A stretch of 64,000 nucleotides of DNA from Cheiracanthium punctorium (taxonomy: Eukaryota; Arthropoda; Arachnida; Araneae; Cheiracanthiidae): the NCBI GenBank assembly GCA_038373885.1, contig JAWZYV010001861.1:738651-802650 (forward strand), read 5' to 3'. Both the position numbers and the translations under genes were made by a program. Under the pieces are notes generated by a model. That model was not told the DNA's origin. It ran no database searches and worked only from the letters and a program-made list of their open reading frames with translations. Shown in pieces: positions 10,735 to 22,068 of this stretch. Position 1 is the first letter of the stretch, and each line of letters begins with the position of its first letter.

Positions 10735-10965
10735 TGGCGACTCTATGCATGTGCGGTTGCAAAGGATGGGGGTTGCCGTGGTCGGACAAGTTTCTAAGGA
10801 GTTATAACGCACATTCACGTTACATCTGGGAGAAACCGACTAAAACTCCAGACCGTAAGATCGACATCGCGTGACGGGGCCCGAATTCGGGATCTTCACA
10901 CTTCAGAGGTCCACCATTTTAAGTGTCTTATCCACTCGGCCTTCCTACCTATTCTGCGGGTGTTG
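10735..10965 (-). mobile_element. SINE-A, near full length
   Basis: The minus strand shows an A box (GGCCGAGTGGATAAG), a B box region (ATTCGGGCCCCG) and the body blocks ACTCCAGACC and CACGTTACATCTGG (written on the plus strand). It is more diverged than the copy at 9406. Confidence 0.8.
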
Positions 10966-12048
10966 CTCATCTTAAGCCAGTGTTTCCCAACCATTTGTCC
11001 ATGGACCGGTGCGAGTCTTCAAGACTTTACTGGGGATCTACTTATGTCAAATTAAAAAAAAAAAAAAAAAAAATGTCACCATCAAATGTCTTTCTAAGAA
11101 CTATATTTGTATGACACTTCATTCAGTAAATAAATGCATGTTTACATAATGTTTACGGTTTTTGACGTAACGGTAGTCCGCGAAATACTTTTGTTTTTTT
11201 GCCTGTCTGTATATGTAAAAAGGTTGTAGAAACAATATCTTAAATGATGCTTATATTTCTGAGAATTCGAGGTTAGTTTGAAGAAAATTCCTATTTATCT
11301 TGCCAAGAATGTGGTCTTGTTTGGAAAATTTTAGGTTGATTTTGGCGCCTTCTCATTAAAAATTATTGCTTTAACACCTCGGAATCCTATCTCGCTGCTG
11401 AGGCACAATAAACGTTACTCATTTTATACTCTATTACGGAAGATTTTCTGTCTGCTTCAGATTCCAATTTATAATCTTTAATATTATTTTATTGTATTAG
11501 TTATCTCTTTATTCTCAATCTCATGAACCACTGTTTATTTCATTTATTTTTCTAAGTTATCGTACAGAGCAGGAAGAAACCTAGCAATAAATTGCATCTG
11601 GAGCACCAAAATGATGAGAGATAGGAGGTAGAAGTCAATATCTCAGTGTATTCATCAAAGTACTAATGTTAGTATACATTTCTTTTTAACATAATTGTAT
11701 AAAATAATAATAAAAGTTTTACTAAAAAGTTTAAAAAAAACATTAACTTTTTTATGATTCAGTAACAGGGCACCTATTTTACCGCAAGCAATAATCAATT
11801 TCATTATAGTTAGTTTCATTTCATAGGAGACTTAACAAAAGAGTGACAGATATATCGTAAAAAAAAGAAAGAAAATCTGCTCAATAAGATTTTCTTGGCT
11901 CCCGTGTACTTTTATCATAGTTACTTTGTTAAAGATTTTTCCTTAATTATAAAATGGTGCTGCCATCTATAAATGTGTTTAGAAAATACATTAAGTATCA
12001 GTTCCCTTCAGCAAAATAAATGCTTCTTTCTTCATTATGCCCCCCACC
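10966..12048. other. No gene seen
   Basis: A possible decayed hAT end (CAGTGTTTCCCAACCA, 10979) precedes a 20-base A-run (11053-11073). I found no partner end. The remainder is A/T-rich without domains on either strand. Confidence 0.4.
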
Positions 12049-12280
12049 ACGGCCGAGTGGACAAGAAACTCGAAATGGTTGACAGTTAAAATGTAAAGGT
12101 CCCGCGTTCTTGACCAGCCGCGCGGCTGTCGGTCTAACTGTCTGGAGTTTTTATCGGTTTTCTCGATATGTAAAGTGAATACGCGTTAGAACCCCTGAAA
12201 GTCCTCCGACCAAGGCATCCCCCATGCTAGGCAGATACCCTTCGTGCAGGTTTGACTTAATACACACAACCACGTATTAT
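12049..12280 (+). mobile_element. SINE-A, near full length, plus strand
   Basis: The copy starts with ACCACGGCCGAGTGGAC (A box) and has a degraded B box near 12100. The conserved body follows (GTCTAACTGTCTGGAG, AATACGCGTTAGAACC), and the copy ends in the ACACACAACC tail. It is opposite in orientation to the two preceding copies. Confidence 0.85.
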
Positions 12281-14301
12281 CTTTGTTTTAAGATCTTTCA
12301 TATGGGGACCGATGTTGTTATTCAGAATGCTTTACAGATTTCCATTCTTGTTAATTTTAGATTTAGTACATCACACACACAAATATAAATTTAGTTCTAG
12401 GTACGCACTAGTTCAGTTTTACAATTTTAAAAATACAATCCATTAAAATTTATTTCAATCGTGTAGTATTAAATGTAAATTTAGCCGAGGAAAATAAATA
12501 ATAATTTGAATGCTTAACTTCCATTATTCTTCGGATGTCAAAAGAAATAATTTGGATGCAGCGACCTCATACTTAAGGAGCAACCTTGTGTATACAGTAT
12601 TTTATTGTAAATCTTTTTACAATTGTAAAATCAGCAGTGGTCACTGGTAAAGTCCTATGGAATAGAAATACCTTCTTATAAATTTTAAGCCCGCCCCACT
12701 CCTAGATTGTAGTACACTAGGCCCGACCTGGTTTATAACAAAAATGATAAATGAAAGGATGGCCCTGCTAAAATTTTTGGTTTAAGGCCCGGGCCATAAC
12801 TACAATAAAAAAAAAATTGAGGGACAACCCTTTCCGCTTATACATCATGTTTTAAGGCCAAATCCGAACTCATTGTTCGAGCTCATCGTTTCAAAATAAT
12901 CATTTTAAAACCGGTATTTTATTTTTATGTTTCTTTAGTTACTGCATATAATAATATATTTCAAGTTAATACAATTTTTTCTTTAATGGGCTTCGTAGAA
13001 ATGCTCCCACACTTTCGAAGGAATAAAATACAAAATAACAAGAACAGAATTAAAAATCAGAGTCCTTTCAAAATGCGATTAAGTTAATGTTCTATCTATT
13101 GTACATTTATGTATTTTCATTTTCCGAGACTAAGAACTCTAGGAGTGAGCATTCATAGTAAATCGTAATACCGAATTCAATAAAATTCTGAAAAAAATTC
13201 TTTTCATGTTCTATTTTGTATTGTATATATTGCAGAGTTTGTTCTTTACCTAGCCTCAATATGAACAGAATTTCGCGAATTTGCTGCGAATAACCACTCT
13301 GGTCTCGCGATAAAAGGGGATCAATAAATCTGGTTAATTTCAGACATATTCCAAGCTAGCCGAAATCGTAAAAGTTACTAAATAATTTTGCTCGTGACGA
13401 AATTTTTGCGTCACATATTATTAATTTAAATTGACATTTAAAGCGAATTATTATAAACTGGAGAAAATTAAGTCTCTAGTACTTTTTCACTCTCTGCATT
13501 ATTTTACCTCTAAGTCTGTTAACTAAATAGTGTTTCTAAACTCGCGATTTTTAAACGACACTTTTAAACTTGTTTTAGTTCAGTTAGTCGCAGTTGGCGA
13601 TGGTGTTTACGAGCGGCTTCGGCTTACTTAGCTTCGTTGCCTAGGTGATGATGCAAACAAACAAGACATCGTGGCTTTGTTTACAAACATTTAAACTACA
13701 CCATAAATAGATGTTTTAATAAAAACTGAAGGTATATTTTAAAATTTTAGTACCGTTTATTATTTCATTCTTTCGTTATATGCATACTATTTATAACTAA
13801 GCAGTTGTTACAATTAAATAAATTCATTAATTAAGTAAATTAGAGGTAATTATTCGGCATTTTTTGTAATTATTTATGCAGACGATAAGAACTTTCAATG
13901 CTTATTTTTATATGCAATTACGTATATTTTATTTACTTAGAAAAACTTACGGTGAATAAAATTAAGTCACGAAGAAAAAGGGCCGTTGCTACGGGGCGGC
14001 GGGGCTAGCCTCCAGGCTCTGAAGCAGAAGAAAGGGTGCAAAATCTGCAGGATCGTAAAAGGTTTAAATAAAGTTTTATTACTTTGTTTGCTTGTTCAAA
14101 ATAGCAGATGCGTAGTGAAATTAATAAGAGTATTGACTATATGCGTTCTTACATACTCAAGAATGCAGGTGCCGGATGGCCGTAATTTGGACTGCTCTAC
14201 CAGGACCGCAAAATCACCTAGCTACGTTCCTGCTGGTAAAAAAAAATAATGAAGGCGCCCTCCACCCCAAAGACGGAACCATGTGTTGGAAATATTTATT
14301 A
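12281..14301. other. Two kilobases without a recognisable gene
   Basis: I see no domain or paired element end here. GC content rises at 13590-13700 and 13985-14060. The frames at 13986-14301 have no recognisable motif. Fragments resembling hAT ends near 12690-12830 are too weak to call. Confidence 0.45.
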
Positions 14302-14903
14302 GGTTGTAACGAAAGTTTTCCGCCAACGCAAATATGGTTTATGCAAACAGTTCGCGTTTGCTTGTTTGCTCATATTTTGTCAAACTATATTTGGACACAC
14401 AAAAAAAGAGACTCTGTATTGTGAAAGGTTAAAAAAAAAAACCGTTATCATTAAGTACAATGTGTCTGAAATGGGACTATCACGCTACCAAATAAGAACC
14501 ATCATTTACTTCCAGTTCTCTTCAAAAAGTCAGTTACAGAATATCAATGAGTTAAATGTACAGCTTTAGGTACTACTGTTGAATCATATGACCGTGTGAA
14601 AGTTCGATACTAAAAGTTCAAAAGCAAGGACTGTGACATCCAAGAAGTAGAGCTCTCTGGCCGACCTACTGATTTTGATGAGGGAGGGTCGCCTACAAGA
14701 ACTTGTGGAAGAAAATCAGTATTCAACCACTCGAGAGCAAGCTAAGGAGTTACACGTTTGTGTCATGCCCATTAGTTGTGCTATGCATCCCATAAACTTG
14801 ACGTGCAAGTTCAATCGCTGCGTTCAATCGCTGCGCAAGTTCAATCGCTCCCCCTCGCATGAATTGATTCAAGCAGGTTTGGTGGAAAACTTTCGTTACA
14901 ACC
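14302..14903 (+). mobile_element. mariner element, deletion derivative
   Basis: The terminal inverted repeats are 23 bp with one mismatch: GGTTGTAACGAAAGTTTTCC at the left and its complement at 14881-14903. The left side follows TA (14300-14301). The right side has TG instead of TA. At 602 bp it is under half the length of an autonomous mariner, because the catalytic core is deleted. Confidence 0.85.
14462..14895 (+). pseudogene. mariner transposase remnant (DNA-binding half)
   Basis: Homology to mariner N-terminal helix-turn-helix regions is visible across frames: an RYQIRTIIYF helix near 14480, a VKVRYKKFKSKDC-like block near 14600, then LSGRPTDFDEGRLQELVEEN (14655-14720) and TTREQAKEL. 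The DDD catalytic region is missing. A short C-terminal piece (ELIQAGL) abuts the right end. Several frameshifts are present. A GCGTTCAATCGCT duplication lies near 14815-14855. Confidence 0.75.
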
Positions 14904-15495
14904 TGATACTATTTCTAACTCTATGGATGGAACCCCGTAGAACACATGAAACCAAAACTGAAAATACTGAAGTCGGAATAACTCATTTTGGTGCCCCCCC
15001 CCCTTTTAGAACGTACCTTGTTTGCTCCCCATTTCAGCTACGGCTTTGTCCAACACTAGTTTTTTTTTTTTCCGGATTCATGTTTATTTTGATATCCTTT
15101 ATAACACCTTCAAATTCGTTAAGAAAATCAGAAAATGAAAAGAATACATTCTATAAATAGTTGTTTTTTCCCCAAGCAAACAAAAAAGGCACTAAAAATG
15201 TTTTTTTTAGGAATAATATAATTGCTGTGTGGGAACCCGTTAGATTCATAACTGTGGGCGAAGAAGAGGTGTCTTTATATAAAACCTTTCTTCTCTTTAA
15301 ACTATATATCCTCTATTAAAATCTATAAAGCAAGGAAGTAATGAAATTTAAATATTTTCTATGTGAAATATATGAAAAGTTTTTCAAAGCAAACACTTTA
15401 TGTATGCAAACTATCAGAAATATTTTGAGAATATCTCACTATACCCATTACGGAATTTGTCTTGTAGAGAGGAAGAGTCAGGCATTAGCGCCGGG
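14904..15495. other. No gene seen
   Basis: The stretch holds a C9 run at 14996, a T-run at 15060 and A/T-rich sequence. No domain was found in the open frames. Confidence 0.5.
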
Positions 15496-15745
15496 CAGTG
15501 GCGGATCCAGAAAGTCTGTTTTGGGAGGGGCTACATTTTGAAAAAAGCTTATTTCAGCCAAACAAAATGTGCAATAAAGCAAAATTTTCGTCTAAACCAA
15601 TGTAAAAACTTTTGGGAGGGTCTAAGTGATTAAAAAAGATCACTTTACTTACTCAAAGTGCATAATGAAGCAGAATGTTACCCTTTAGCAATCTCTTTTG
15701 GGGGGGGGCTGAAGCCCCCTAGCCCCTCCCCTGAATCCGCTACTG
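15496..15745. mobile_element. hAT-type MITE, 250 bp, with 8-bp target duplication
   Basis: The ends are CAGTGGCGGATCCAG (left) and CAGTAGCGGATTCAG (right, minus strand). GCGCCGGG is duplicated exactly at 15488-15495 and 15746-15753. An 8-bp duplication with CAG termini is the hAT signature. It has no coding capacity. A decayed relative lies at 20500-20705. Confidence 0.93.
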
Positions 15746-16138
15746 GCGCCGGGTCGTGAGTAGAATTTTTTTTACATATCGGACGGGGATCTGTGTATGG
15801 ATGTCTGTGCATGAATTTTCAGAGCATAAACAACCGATTAATGTAAGTTACTACTTAATGTAAGCATCTGAAAGGTCATGCCAACTACACTGCCCTCCAA
15901 AAGTTAAGATACAACCTGTTTTTTGTGAATAATATGGAAACGAATGAACATAGAAGCAAAAAATTTGGACTAACTGAGCACTAAATAGTTCTTTATTGAG
16001 TATGACATAGAAATTTACATGAATTCAACACAAACAGGGTGTAAAAGCAAAAGAACACTTTTGGTAGGAAAGTCCACTTTTGGAGAAAAAGTTTATCAAA
16101 GCTTTTTGTGGAAACATCACAACAATGAGTTCTAATAA

Positions 16139-18000
16139 GGAATGTGTCCACCCCTAACTGCAATGCACTGGTGGCATCGATTCTCCGTGCTGCTAATTAA
16201 GTTGTCGGACACCTCAATAGGGAGCGAAGACCACGCACGTCTTAGTTCTTGTTGCAGCTCATGCAACGATCTTGGAGGAGGACTTGAAGCAGCCACTTGT
16301 CTGCCAAGCAGTGGCGGCTCGTCATTAAGGGCCAGAGGGGCCTGGCCCCACCGACTAATCACCGTCTAAATCAAAGTATCTTCCTATTATGTAAGGCAGT
16401 TCTTTCAGTAATTTACCTTCATTAAAAAAATACACGCGTTTTACTCTATTTTAATACTATCCATTAAAAAACGCACTTAAAAGAGCGATAGTTATACGAT
16501 TTTCCCCCTATCTAACCATGCATGGGCCCATGGGCTGGCTTGCCCTGAATTGGGCATCTCTTCTCCGTTCACCGGATTGACATATTTGGCATTGAGCACA
16601 AAAGCCATACTGACGCGGAATTAACTTGACTTCCAAACGGCTTATTTGGCGCTGCCTTCTGGGCCCAGATCTTCGGGCCCTCGCACGGTGATCTACACGA
16701 CTGTACGGGGAAATTTTGGCAATCGGTAGCTATTGGCGAAATTTTCCGCTTAGGAGGAAATCATTTTTTATTTGCGTGATCCTATTTTTGCAGTGCAGTC
16801 AGATATTTTTCTGTTTTGTTTTCTTGATTTACGAAAAGCGATGTATAAATGTATTTTTTATATATGTTGATATTCATTTTAAAATGAATAAATCATCTAA
16901 AAATTATGAACAGGCAACTATAAAGAACTTAAATATTAAATATTTAAATGTGGCTTTTTGTTTAGTAATAAAGTAAACTTTTCAATTTAACATAACTAGG
17001 TAAAAAATAGCAAAAGTTGTATAGTAAATTCGATAATTATTTGTCGTTTGAGAAATTTTAAATACTTATGTTGTGTGCACGTAGGGATAGGTTGTTCTAT
17101 ATGTATATATATTTTCAAGATTTTAATTGGCACTATTTTTTTTTCGTGCCCCACCGCTGAAACGGGTCACAAGCCGCCACTGCTGCCAAGGTATCCCAAA
17201 CATGTTCTATCGGATTGAGGTCTGGAGATTGAACTGGCCAGTCCATTCGCTCCAAACCTTGACTCTTAAGATAATCCTCAACAAGCACAGCTCGGTGAGG
17301 TCGGGCATTATCATCCATCAGAATCAAATCATTGCCAATAACAGCAGCATATGGCTGAACATAGGCATCAAGAATCTCGTCCCGATATCTCACACCAGTT
17401 ATAGTTCCTAACTGGAACACATGCAGGTCAGCGTGACCATCGAGAGGGATCCCTGCCCAAACCATTATTCCACCACCTCGATAACTGTGTCTTTCCACAG
17501 TGTTGGATTGATGGTATCGGGTGCTTCGTTCCCTGCAGATAAGCAGACGTCCTGAATCGCTCTCCAGTGTGAATCTGGACTCGTCTGTAAAGAGTACAAA
17601 AGCCCATCGCTGTCTGGTCCGAGGAACGTGTTCTCTTGGCCAAGATAAACGGGCCCATCTCTGTCGTCCGTTGAGGGGGACACATACAAGTGGTCACCCT
17701 GCATAGAGACCTGCATTGTGAAGAAGCCTTCGTACCGTACTAGCGGATATTCTTCTCTGATGCTACAGAGTGGTCTGCAACAAGTTGCGGCACAGAAATG
17801 CTTATTCTTTTCCGGGCCAAAAGAGCTATAAAACGATATTCTGCACGTGTTGTAGCTCGTGGTCGGCCTAGAACATATCTTCTGGACACAGAAGCTTCCG
17901 TTTGATATTGATTCCAGAGACGGTGGACCACACTGCGAGACACATTACGACGCCTAGGAGCATAAGCCTGTGACAACTCCATTTCCATTCATACGACCGC
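16139..18000 (-). pseudogene. Tc1 transposase, frameshifted and interrupted
   Basis: Reading down the minus strand, the N-terminal paired-like helix-turn-helix is at 17988-17740 (NVSRSVVHRLW, GRPRATT). The DDE catalytic core follows: LFTDESRF near 17585 holds the first aspartate, LMDDNARPHRA near 17320 the second, and SPDLNPIEHVWD near 17215 the glutamate of the DD34E triad. The reading is cut after HVWDTL by the hAT insertion and resumes at 16308 with a C-terminal tail ending VRGGHIPY at 16139. At least two frameshifts lie between the HTH and the core. The three catalytic residues remain, but the gene is not translatable as one protein. Confidence 0.9.
16309..17182. mobile_element. hAT-type non-autonomous element, 874 bp, inside Tc1 transposase
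   Basis: The terminal repeats CAGTGGCGGCTCGT (left) and CAGTGGCGGCTTGT (right, minus strand) are flanked by a perfect 8-bp duplication CTGCCAAG (16301-16308, 17183-17190). Removing the element and one CTGCCAAG restores continuity of the Tc1 C-terminus. I see no transposase in it. It belongs to the same terminal class as the MITE at 15496 but has a different interior. Confidence 0.93.
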
Positions 18001-18135
18001 CCGCCACCTTAACGAATCGGGCAAACAGTTCCACAATAGCAAATAAGACCTTATGAATAAATACACAGAAAAAATAAACAGACCAGGAATTTAAAAACTA
18101 TAAACTACATGCTAAACAGAAAAAGTAAACAGAAA

Positions 18136-18533
18136 GGTAAAATCCTACAAGACGGTACGCACACCATGTAAACACCGCAACAGTCGCTGGAGCTTGGCCC
18201 CAGCGACTGTCGACCAAGCCCCAGCGACTGTCGCCAACCATTTTGCACGATCAGCAAAGTCAAAGTATTTTAACACATTAAAATTGCACATATATTTCAC
18301 TAACAAAAGCATTAAAACAAAATACACAGTCCATATTTAACCTAAAAAACGTTTGCAAATTCAGTAACAGGCAATTTAAAATGAGCAAACTGTGGACTGT
18401 TTTTAACTAAAAAATCTACGTGGATTAAGCAACCTAGTTGTACAGCTAATGTTAACTGGCCAAACACTGGCCTGTTTTCAACTCAAGAAAACATCGGTGG
18501 ATTAAACAACCTAGTTGTACACCTCATTAAGTT
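18136..18533 (-). repeat. Dispersed family related to the foreign segment at 5190-5747
   Basis: On the minus strand it begins GAGGTGTACAACTAGGTTG, carries about two tandem-type units, then a unique stretch, then degenerate GTCGCTGGGGCTTGG inverted repeats. It ends at TTTTACC, the same terminus as 5747. It shows the structure of the family outside a retrotransposon, with far fewer tandem units. Confidence 0.85.
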
Positions 18534-18554
18534 CTGAGCGCAACTCATAATTTT

Positions 18555-18730
18555 CCAAGTCAACAGGGATTGATCAGAGCCCCGACCATAGGCTTCTCTG
18601 CCAGTTTAAATCCTGTCAGCAGTTCACTGAGCTAAGGAGAAGGGTTCAATTTTCATAATCTTTCAAATCAGCACGGATTATTCAGGGTCCGACCATGCTT
18701 CTCTGTCAGCTTCTCTTCCAGTCATCGGCA
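18555..18730 (-). repeat. Two imperfect ~113-bp tandem units
   Basis: Both units contain GGATT, then CAGRGYCCGACCAT, then a CTTCTCTG-CAG block. The stretch abuts the repeat at 18136-18533 and could be part of the same mobile unit. It is non-coding. Confidence 0.5.
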
Positions 18731-19488
18731 TCATCTGTACTAAAGAAATATTTTTAATTAGTTTCGTGTGAAATTAAAGCATTTATCATTCATTCAAAGA
18801 AGTTACCAAGTAAAAACCTACTCAATTTTCCTCCCCCGGCTACGGCAAAACATCGAAATACAATTCTTAAATATTGATGGTCTAATTCGTATACTGTGTT
18901 AGCACGTGTGTACATTATTTTTTCGGGTTCATGTGTGAAAAATAACGGAAATGCCAATGCTTTGCAAATGTTGCTGCAAGCAGTTGCAGCAGAGCCCAAT
19001 TTATCAATATAAATCCACTAGTTGAGAAAGCTGAATGAGTTACATCTGAGTCAGCATTATATTGTGCTTTGAGGGATACATTTAAACAACTTTACAAATT
19101 CATTCTGTAACCTTCAGCATCGAATACGCAGTTTAAGCATCAACAGTTCAGTTTTCCAATGTTCAAATGTGTAACTATTGTTAATTTGAGACATCGCATT
19201 TACAGCCAATCTGATGCCAGGTCTGCTGCTATCTGCTAAAAACGATAAGCAGCCTATCGAAAACCTAAGAGTATTTGAATATAATTTATTTCCGAATTTC
19301 ATAGTACAAGGAGGTGGCACGGCTTCCGGGAAACGGATTTCAATGATCTTTTGTACAGTGGTAGTATACCATGTGAGTATACTACATGTAAAATACTAAG
19401 ACGCAATACTCAAATACAGTCGAGAAAAATATTTATTTTCAAGCCACTTCACCAAAACTTTAAATATAAGTTACGCGCAAATCTGACT
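18731..19488. other. No gene seen
   Basis: Short open frames here have no domain similarity I can recognise. The sequence is plain A/T-rich. Confidence 0.5.
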
Positions 19489-19580
19489 GAGCGTCGTGGT
19501 GAAATTGTTAGAGCGGTGGTGTTCTACTCTGTGGTCCCAAGAACGAATCTCGTGCTGCGCAAGCGTTTTTTTTTTTTTCC
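19489..19580 (+). mobile_element. tRNA-like head of a possible SINE or tRNA pseudogene
   Basis: TTAGAGCGGTGGTGTTCTAC resembles an A box plus anticodon arm. ACGAATCTCGTGC is a B-box-like match 30-40 bp later. A T13 tract follows directly (19566-19578), as a pol III terminator would. It does not fold into a clean cloverleaf by eye. Confidence 0.4.
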
Positions 19581-19796
19581 CGCTTACTCTTTTTTAGTAC
19601 ATCAATACTGGTAATTCTTTTTTCAGTCCTGTAAATATTTATTTATTGTTTCATTTATTCATTTATTTATTTTTATTGCTTATTGAATTTTTTTTATTAC
19701 TTATTTACATATTTTTTTAAATTTTATTTCTACTATTCGAAGTCTATTTTTGCAATTGATTATAGTTATGGTTATTTGGATAGAATAATTATAATT

Positions 19797-20180
19797 TATA
19801 TAAATAAAATTAGACTTTTGTCTGTACATTTCTTGGAATTCAAAAATTTTGCGATTTCTATACGTTTCAAGCACACGGGAATCCGGTGCGACCCTCAAAA
19901 AAAAGTTCGTCTGTCTGTCGTTTTGTCATTGTGTCCGTGACGCTTTTTATCACGTAAAAACGACTGAAGCGAATGATATGAAATTTGGTGTCATGATAGG
20001 GGGTTACTCAACTTAAAACATAGGCGTCGAATTTTAAAAAAATCTTGATTAGATTTTGAGATTTTGCGAAAATCCTTTCAAACTGCGTAAATTTGTGTTC
20101 GAGCATCACTTATAAACGACTGAAGCAATTGAAATGAAATTTGGTATCATGATTGGTGTTCACCTATTGAAACTATCCCC
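19797..20180 (+). mobile_element. Helitron fragment, 5' part
   Basis: From AAATTAGACTTTTGTCTGT onward this matches the first ~380 bp of the Helitron at 53547, including CACGTAAAAACGACTGAAGC and the first ~156-bp monomer. The 5' end is mutated and the 3' hairpin is absent, so the copy is truncated. Confidence 0.85.
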
Positions 20181-20499
20181 TTATTTAACGCGTCAGAAAC
20201 TGTCAATTTAACCCTTTCTTTACCATAGTTCACACAAGAGAAGGCGTAATTAGTGTTGAATACATAGGTTTGATTTCAAAATTATAAAAAGTGTTAATTA
20301 TTCAAATGTCAATAAAATTTAATTATTTTATTTTTCAATTGTATCCATCTATGCTACTCCTCACTTCTTTATAAACAGTGTAGTTGTAAAAAGGACTAAA
20401 ATAATTCACTACTCTATATTAGATTGGAGAAAAGTAAATTTAAGTTTAGTAATTACATTAATTTTGAGTACAGTTCGCAAATATAAAACATTTTTGTGT
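20181..20499. other. No gene seen
   Basis: A/T-rich, unassigned sequence lies between the Helitron fragment and a decayed hAT MITE. Confidence 0.5.
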
Positions 20500-20705
20500 G
20501 GAAGGGGCTGATTTTAATGAAAAAGCTTATTTGACCTAAACAGTAAACAAGTTGTACATTAAAGCAAATTTTTACCCTAAAGCAATGTAATTAGTTTTAG
20601 TTTTGTCTAATTTTTTAAAAAAGCTTATTTTACCTATGCAAAATACATAATAAAACAAAATGTTACCCTTTAGGATTTTTTTTGGAGGGGGGTATCAGCA
20701 CTGTT
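20500..20705. mobile_element. Decayed copy of the 15496-15745 hAT MITE family
   Basis: Shared blocks occur in the same order: AAAAAGCTTATTT, AAAGCAAATTTT, AAGCAATGTAA and AAAATGTTACCCTTTAG, then a G-run. The CAG termini are eroded and no target duplication is visible. Confidence 0.7.
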
Positions 20706-20777
20706 TGAATATGTAATGTAAAATACTATCTGAATCAAAAGTTATTTAAATATGGCTCGACTGGTTAAGTTGCTGGT

Positions 20778-21202
20778 CAGTAGTGGATTCAGAAATGCTT
20801 GAAGGAGGGAGAGATAAGTATCACAAGGAATTTTTTCGCTGTTGGGTCATCCCGCCTAATTCATTTTCAATCTTGAATCCAGGTTTATTCGTCTGCTGTC
20901 ATCATTGTAAAGATGCAATGGAGAAGGCTCTCCTTCTGAGACCAGCGTTGCTTCCCAGAATGAGTCTTTGAATGCTGTCAAAGATTTCGCAATTGCTGGG
21001 TCTGGGTTCCGCCGGAGCATTGTGACCCAAGCCGGGAATGAATGATGGTCACAGAAGGAGAGCTTTCTCCATTGCATCTTTTCAATGATAATAGCAGACA
21101 GAATAAAACTGGGTTCAAAAGTGGGTTAAAATCCCCAGCAACTCCACAAATTTTTAAATGTGCTCAAGGGAGGAGAGATCGTCCTCCCTTGGATCTGATA
21201 CT
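20778..21202. mobile_element. hAT-like MITE with an internal palindrome
   Basis: The left end CAGTAGTGGATTCAG and the right end (minus strand AGTATCAGATCCAAG) resemble the hAT termini at 15.5 kb. The interior is dominated by a long imperfect palindrome (20874-21113). The flanks show no clear 8-bp duplication. Confidence 0.6.
20874..21113. repeat. Imperfect palindrome, ~70-bp arms
   Basis: AAAGATGCAATGGAGAA at 20910 recurs inverted near 21080, and the arms extend through GTTTTATTC-GTCTGCT-type blocks on the outside. The open frames on both strands are mirror images of each other, not genes. Confidence 0.8.
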
Positions 21203-22068
21203 TCGGATTTCAATTAATGTATAATACAAATAAAGTAGATTGTATTTTGGAAAATAATAAACATTTGAACGCAATTCCATGTTACTTTTCTGTTAGGTTG
21301 GTAAAGCATTTCAAATTCTGAGACCCCCCCAACCCCCCATTCAAAAATGCCTATACTAGTGTTTCTATGAGGGGAATGCTCATATCAGGCTGTAAAATAC
21401 TACAGACTGTCCTAGTACTAGAACAATACAAACTTCAGTAGAGAACAAAAAAAAAAATAATAATAATAACTTTAGAAACACCTAAGGAAGGGGCACGATC
21501 TACGAACATCACTACCTTTCTATATGAGCACTCATTTACGTAAAAAGAAACTTCGGTTAGAAACTAACATAAAATGTATCTCTCTTTGCACCCCTTTTGG
21601 GTCCATGTCCATTCCCAGATTTGTATTTGTCATCATGGACACCCGGATCGCCCCCCCCCACCCCCGAAGCCGTCGATATAGTGAATAGTGACTGAACTTT
21701 TTTGGATTATTTTAATACAAAAAAGTTCAGTACACTATATACTGTGCACTCAGTACTTTGTATACTAAAGTGCAGGAAAAACCCCAGATGAGTGCCTCCC
21801 ACCAACAAATGCAACAGATGTACTCCTCTCTGCAACATCTCGGGTCCTCAGGCAGACGCCCATGAATGGGAAGGAAACTGAAAATGAAAAATGATCATCC
21901 ATAGCATCACCATAGTATGGCATCACATATCTATAAATTTGACCTTGTGGATAGCACTGAACGTCTTGTAAAATGAAACCTAACGATAAAGCCCTAAATT
22001 TGCCGAAACATTGTAGCGGGACCTTTTAACGGAGAAAGTCCTTTCCTAGGTGTCTGCAGTATAAACCA
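21203..22068. other. No gene seen
   Basis: C-rich runs occur at 21306-21340 and 21651-21665. A TTTTTTGGATTATT / CAAAAAAGTTCAGT-type inverted repeat lies near 21690-21735. No element can be delimited. Confidence 0.4.

Larger units (their letters stand above)
15888..18010 (-). mobile_element. Tc1-like transposon, truncated at its right side and split by a hAT element
   Basis: The left end starts at CACTGCCCTCCAAAAG after TA (15886-15887). A Tc1-type transposase runs on the minus strand to about 18000. I found no matching terminal repeat on the right. The neighbouring repeat family at 18136-18533 begins soon after, so that end is probably lost. The 874-bp hAT element at 16309-17182 lies inside the coding region. 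Element length without it is about 1.25 kb. Confidence 0.85.

Noticed and set aside
12049..12120. Functional tRNA gene
   Set aside because: The A box is good but the B box is degraded, no cloverleaf forms, and the same head occurs in many SINE-A copies.
13590..13700. Additional copy of the GTCGCTGG palindrome family
   Set aside because: Only short, loosely similar words (GTTTACAAACAT, GCAGTTGGCGATGG). No alignable block.
17133..17720. Several overlapping frames on both strands as separate genes
   Set aside because: All are frame-shadows or frameshifted pieces of one Tc1 transposase.
20783..21224. Paired frames on opposite strands as a gene pair
   Set aside because: They are mirror images produced by the palindrome at 20874-21113.
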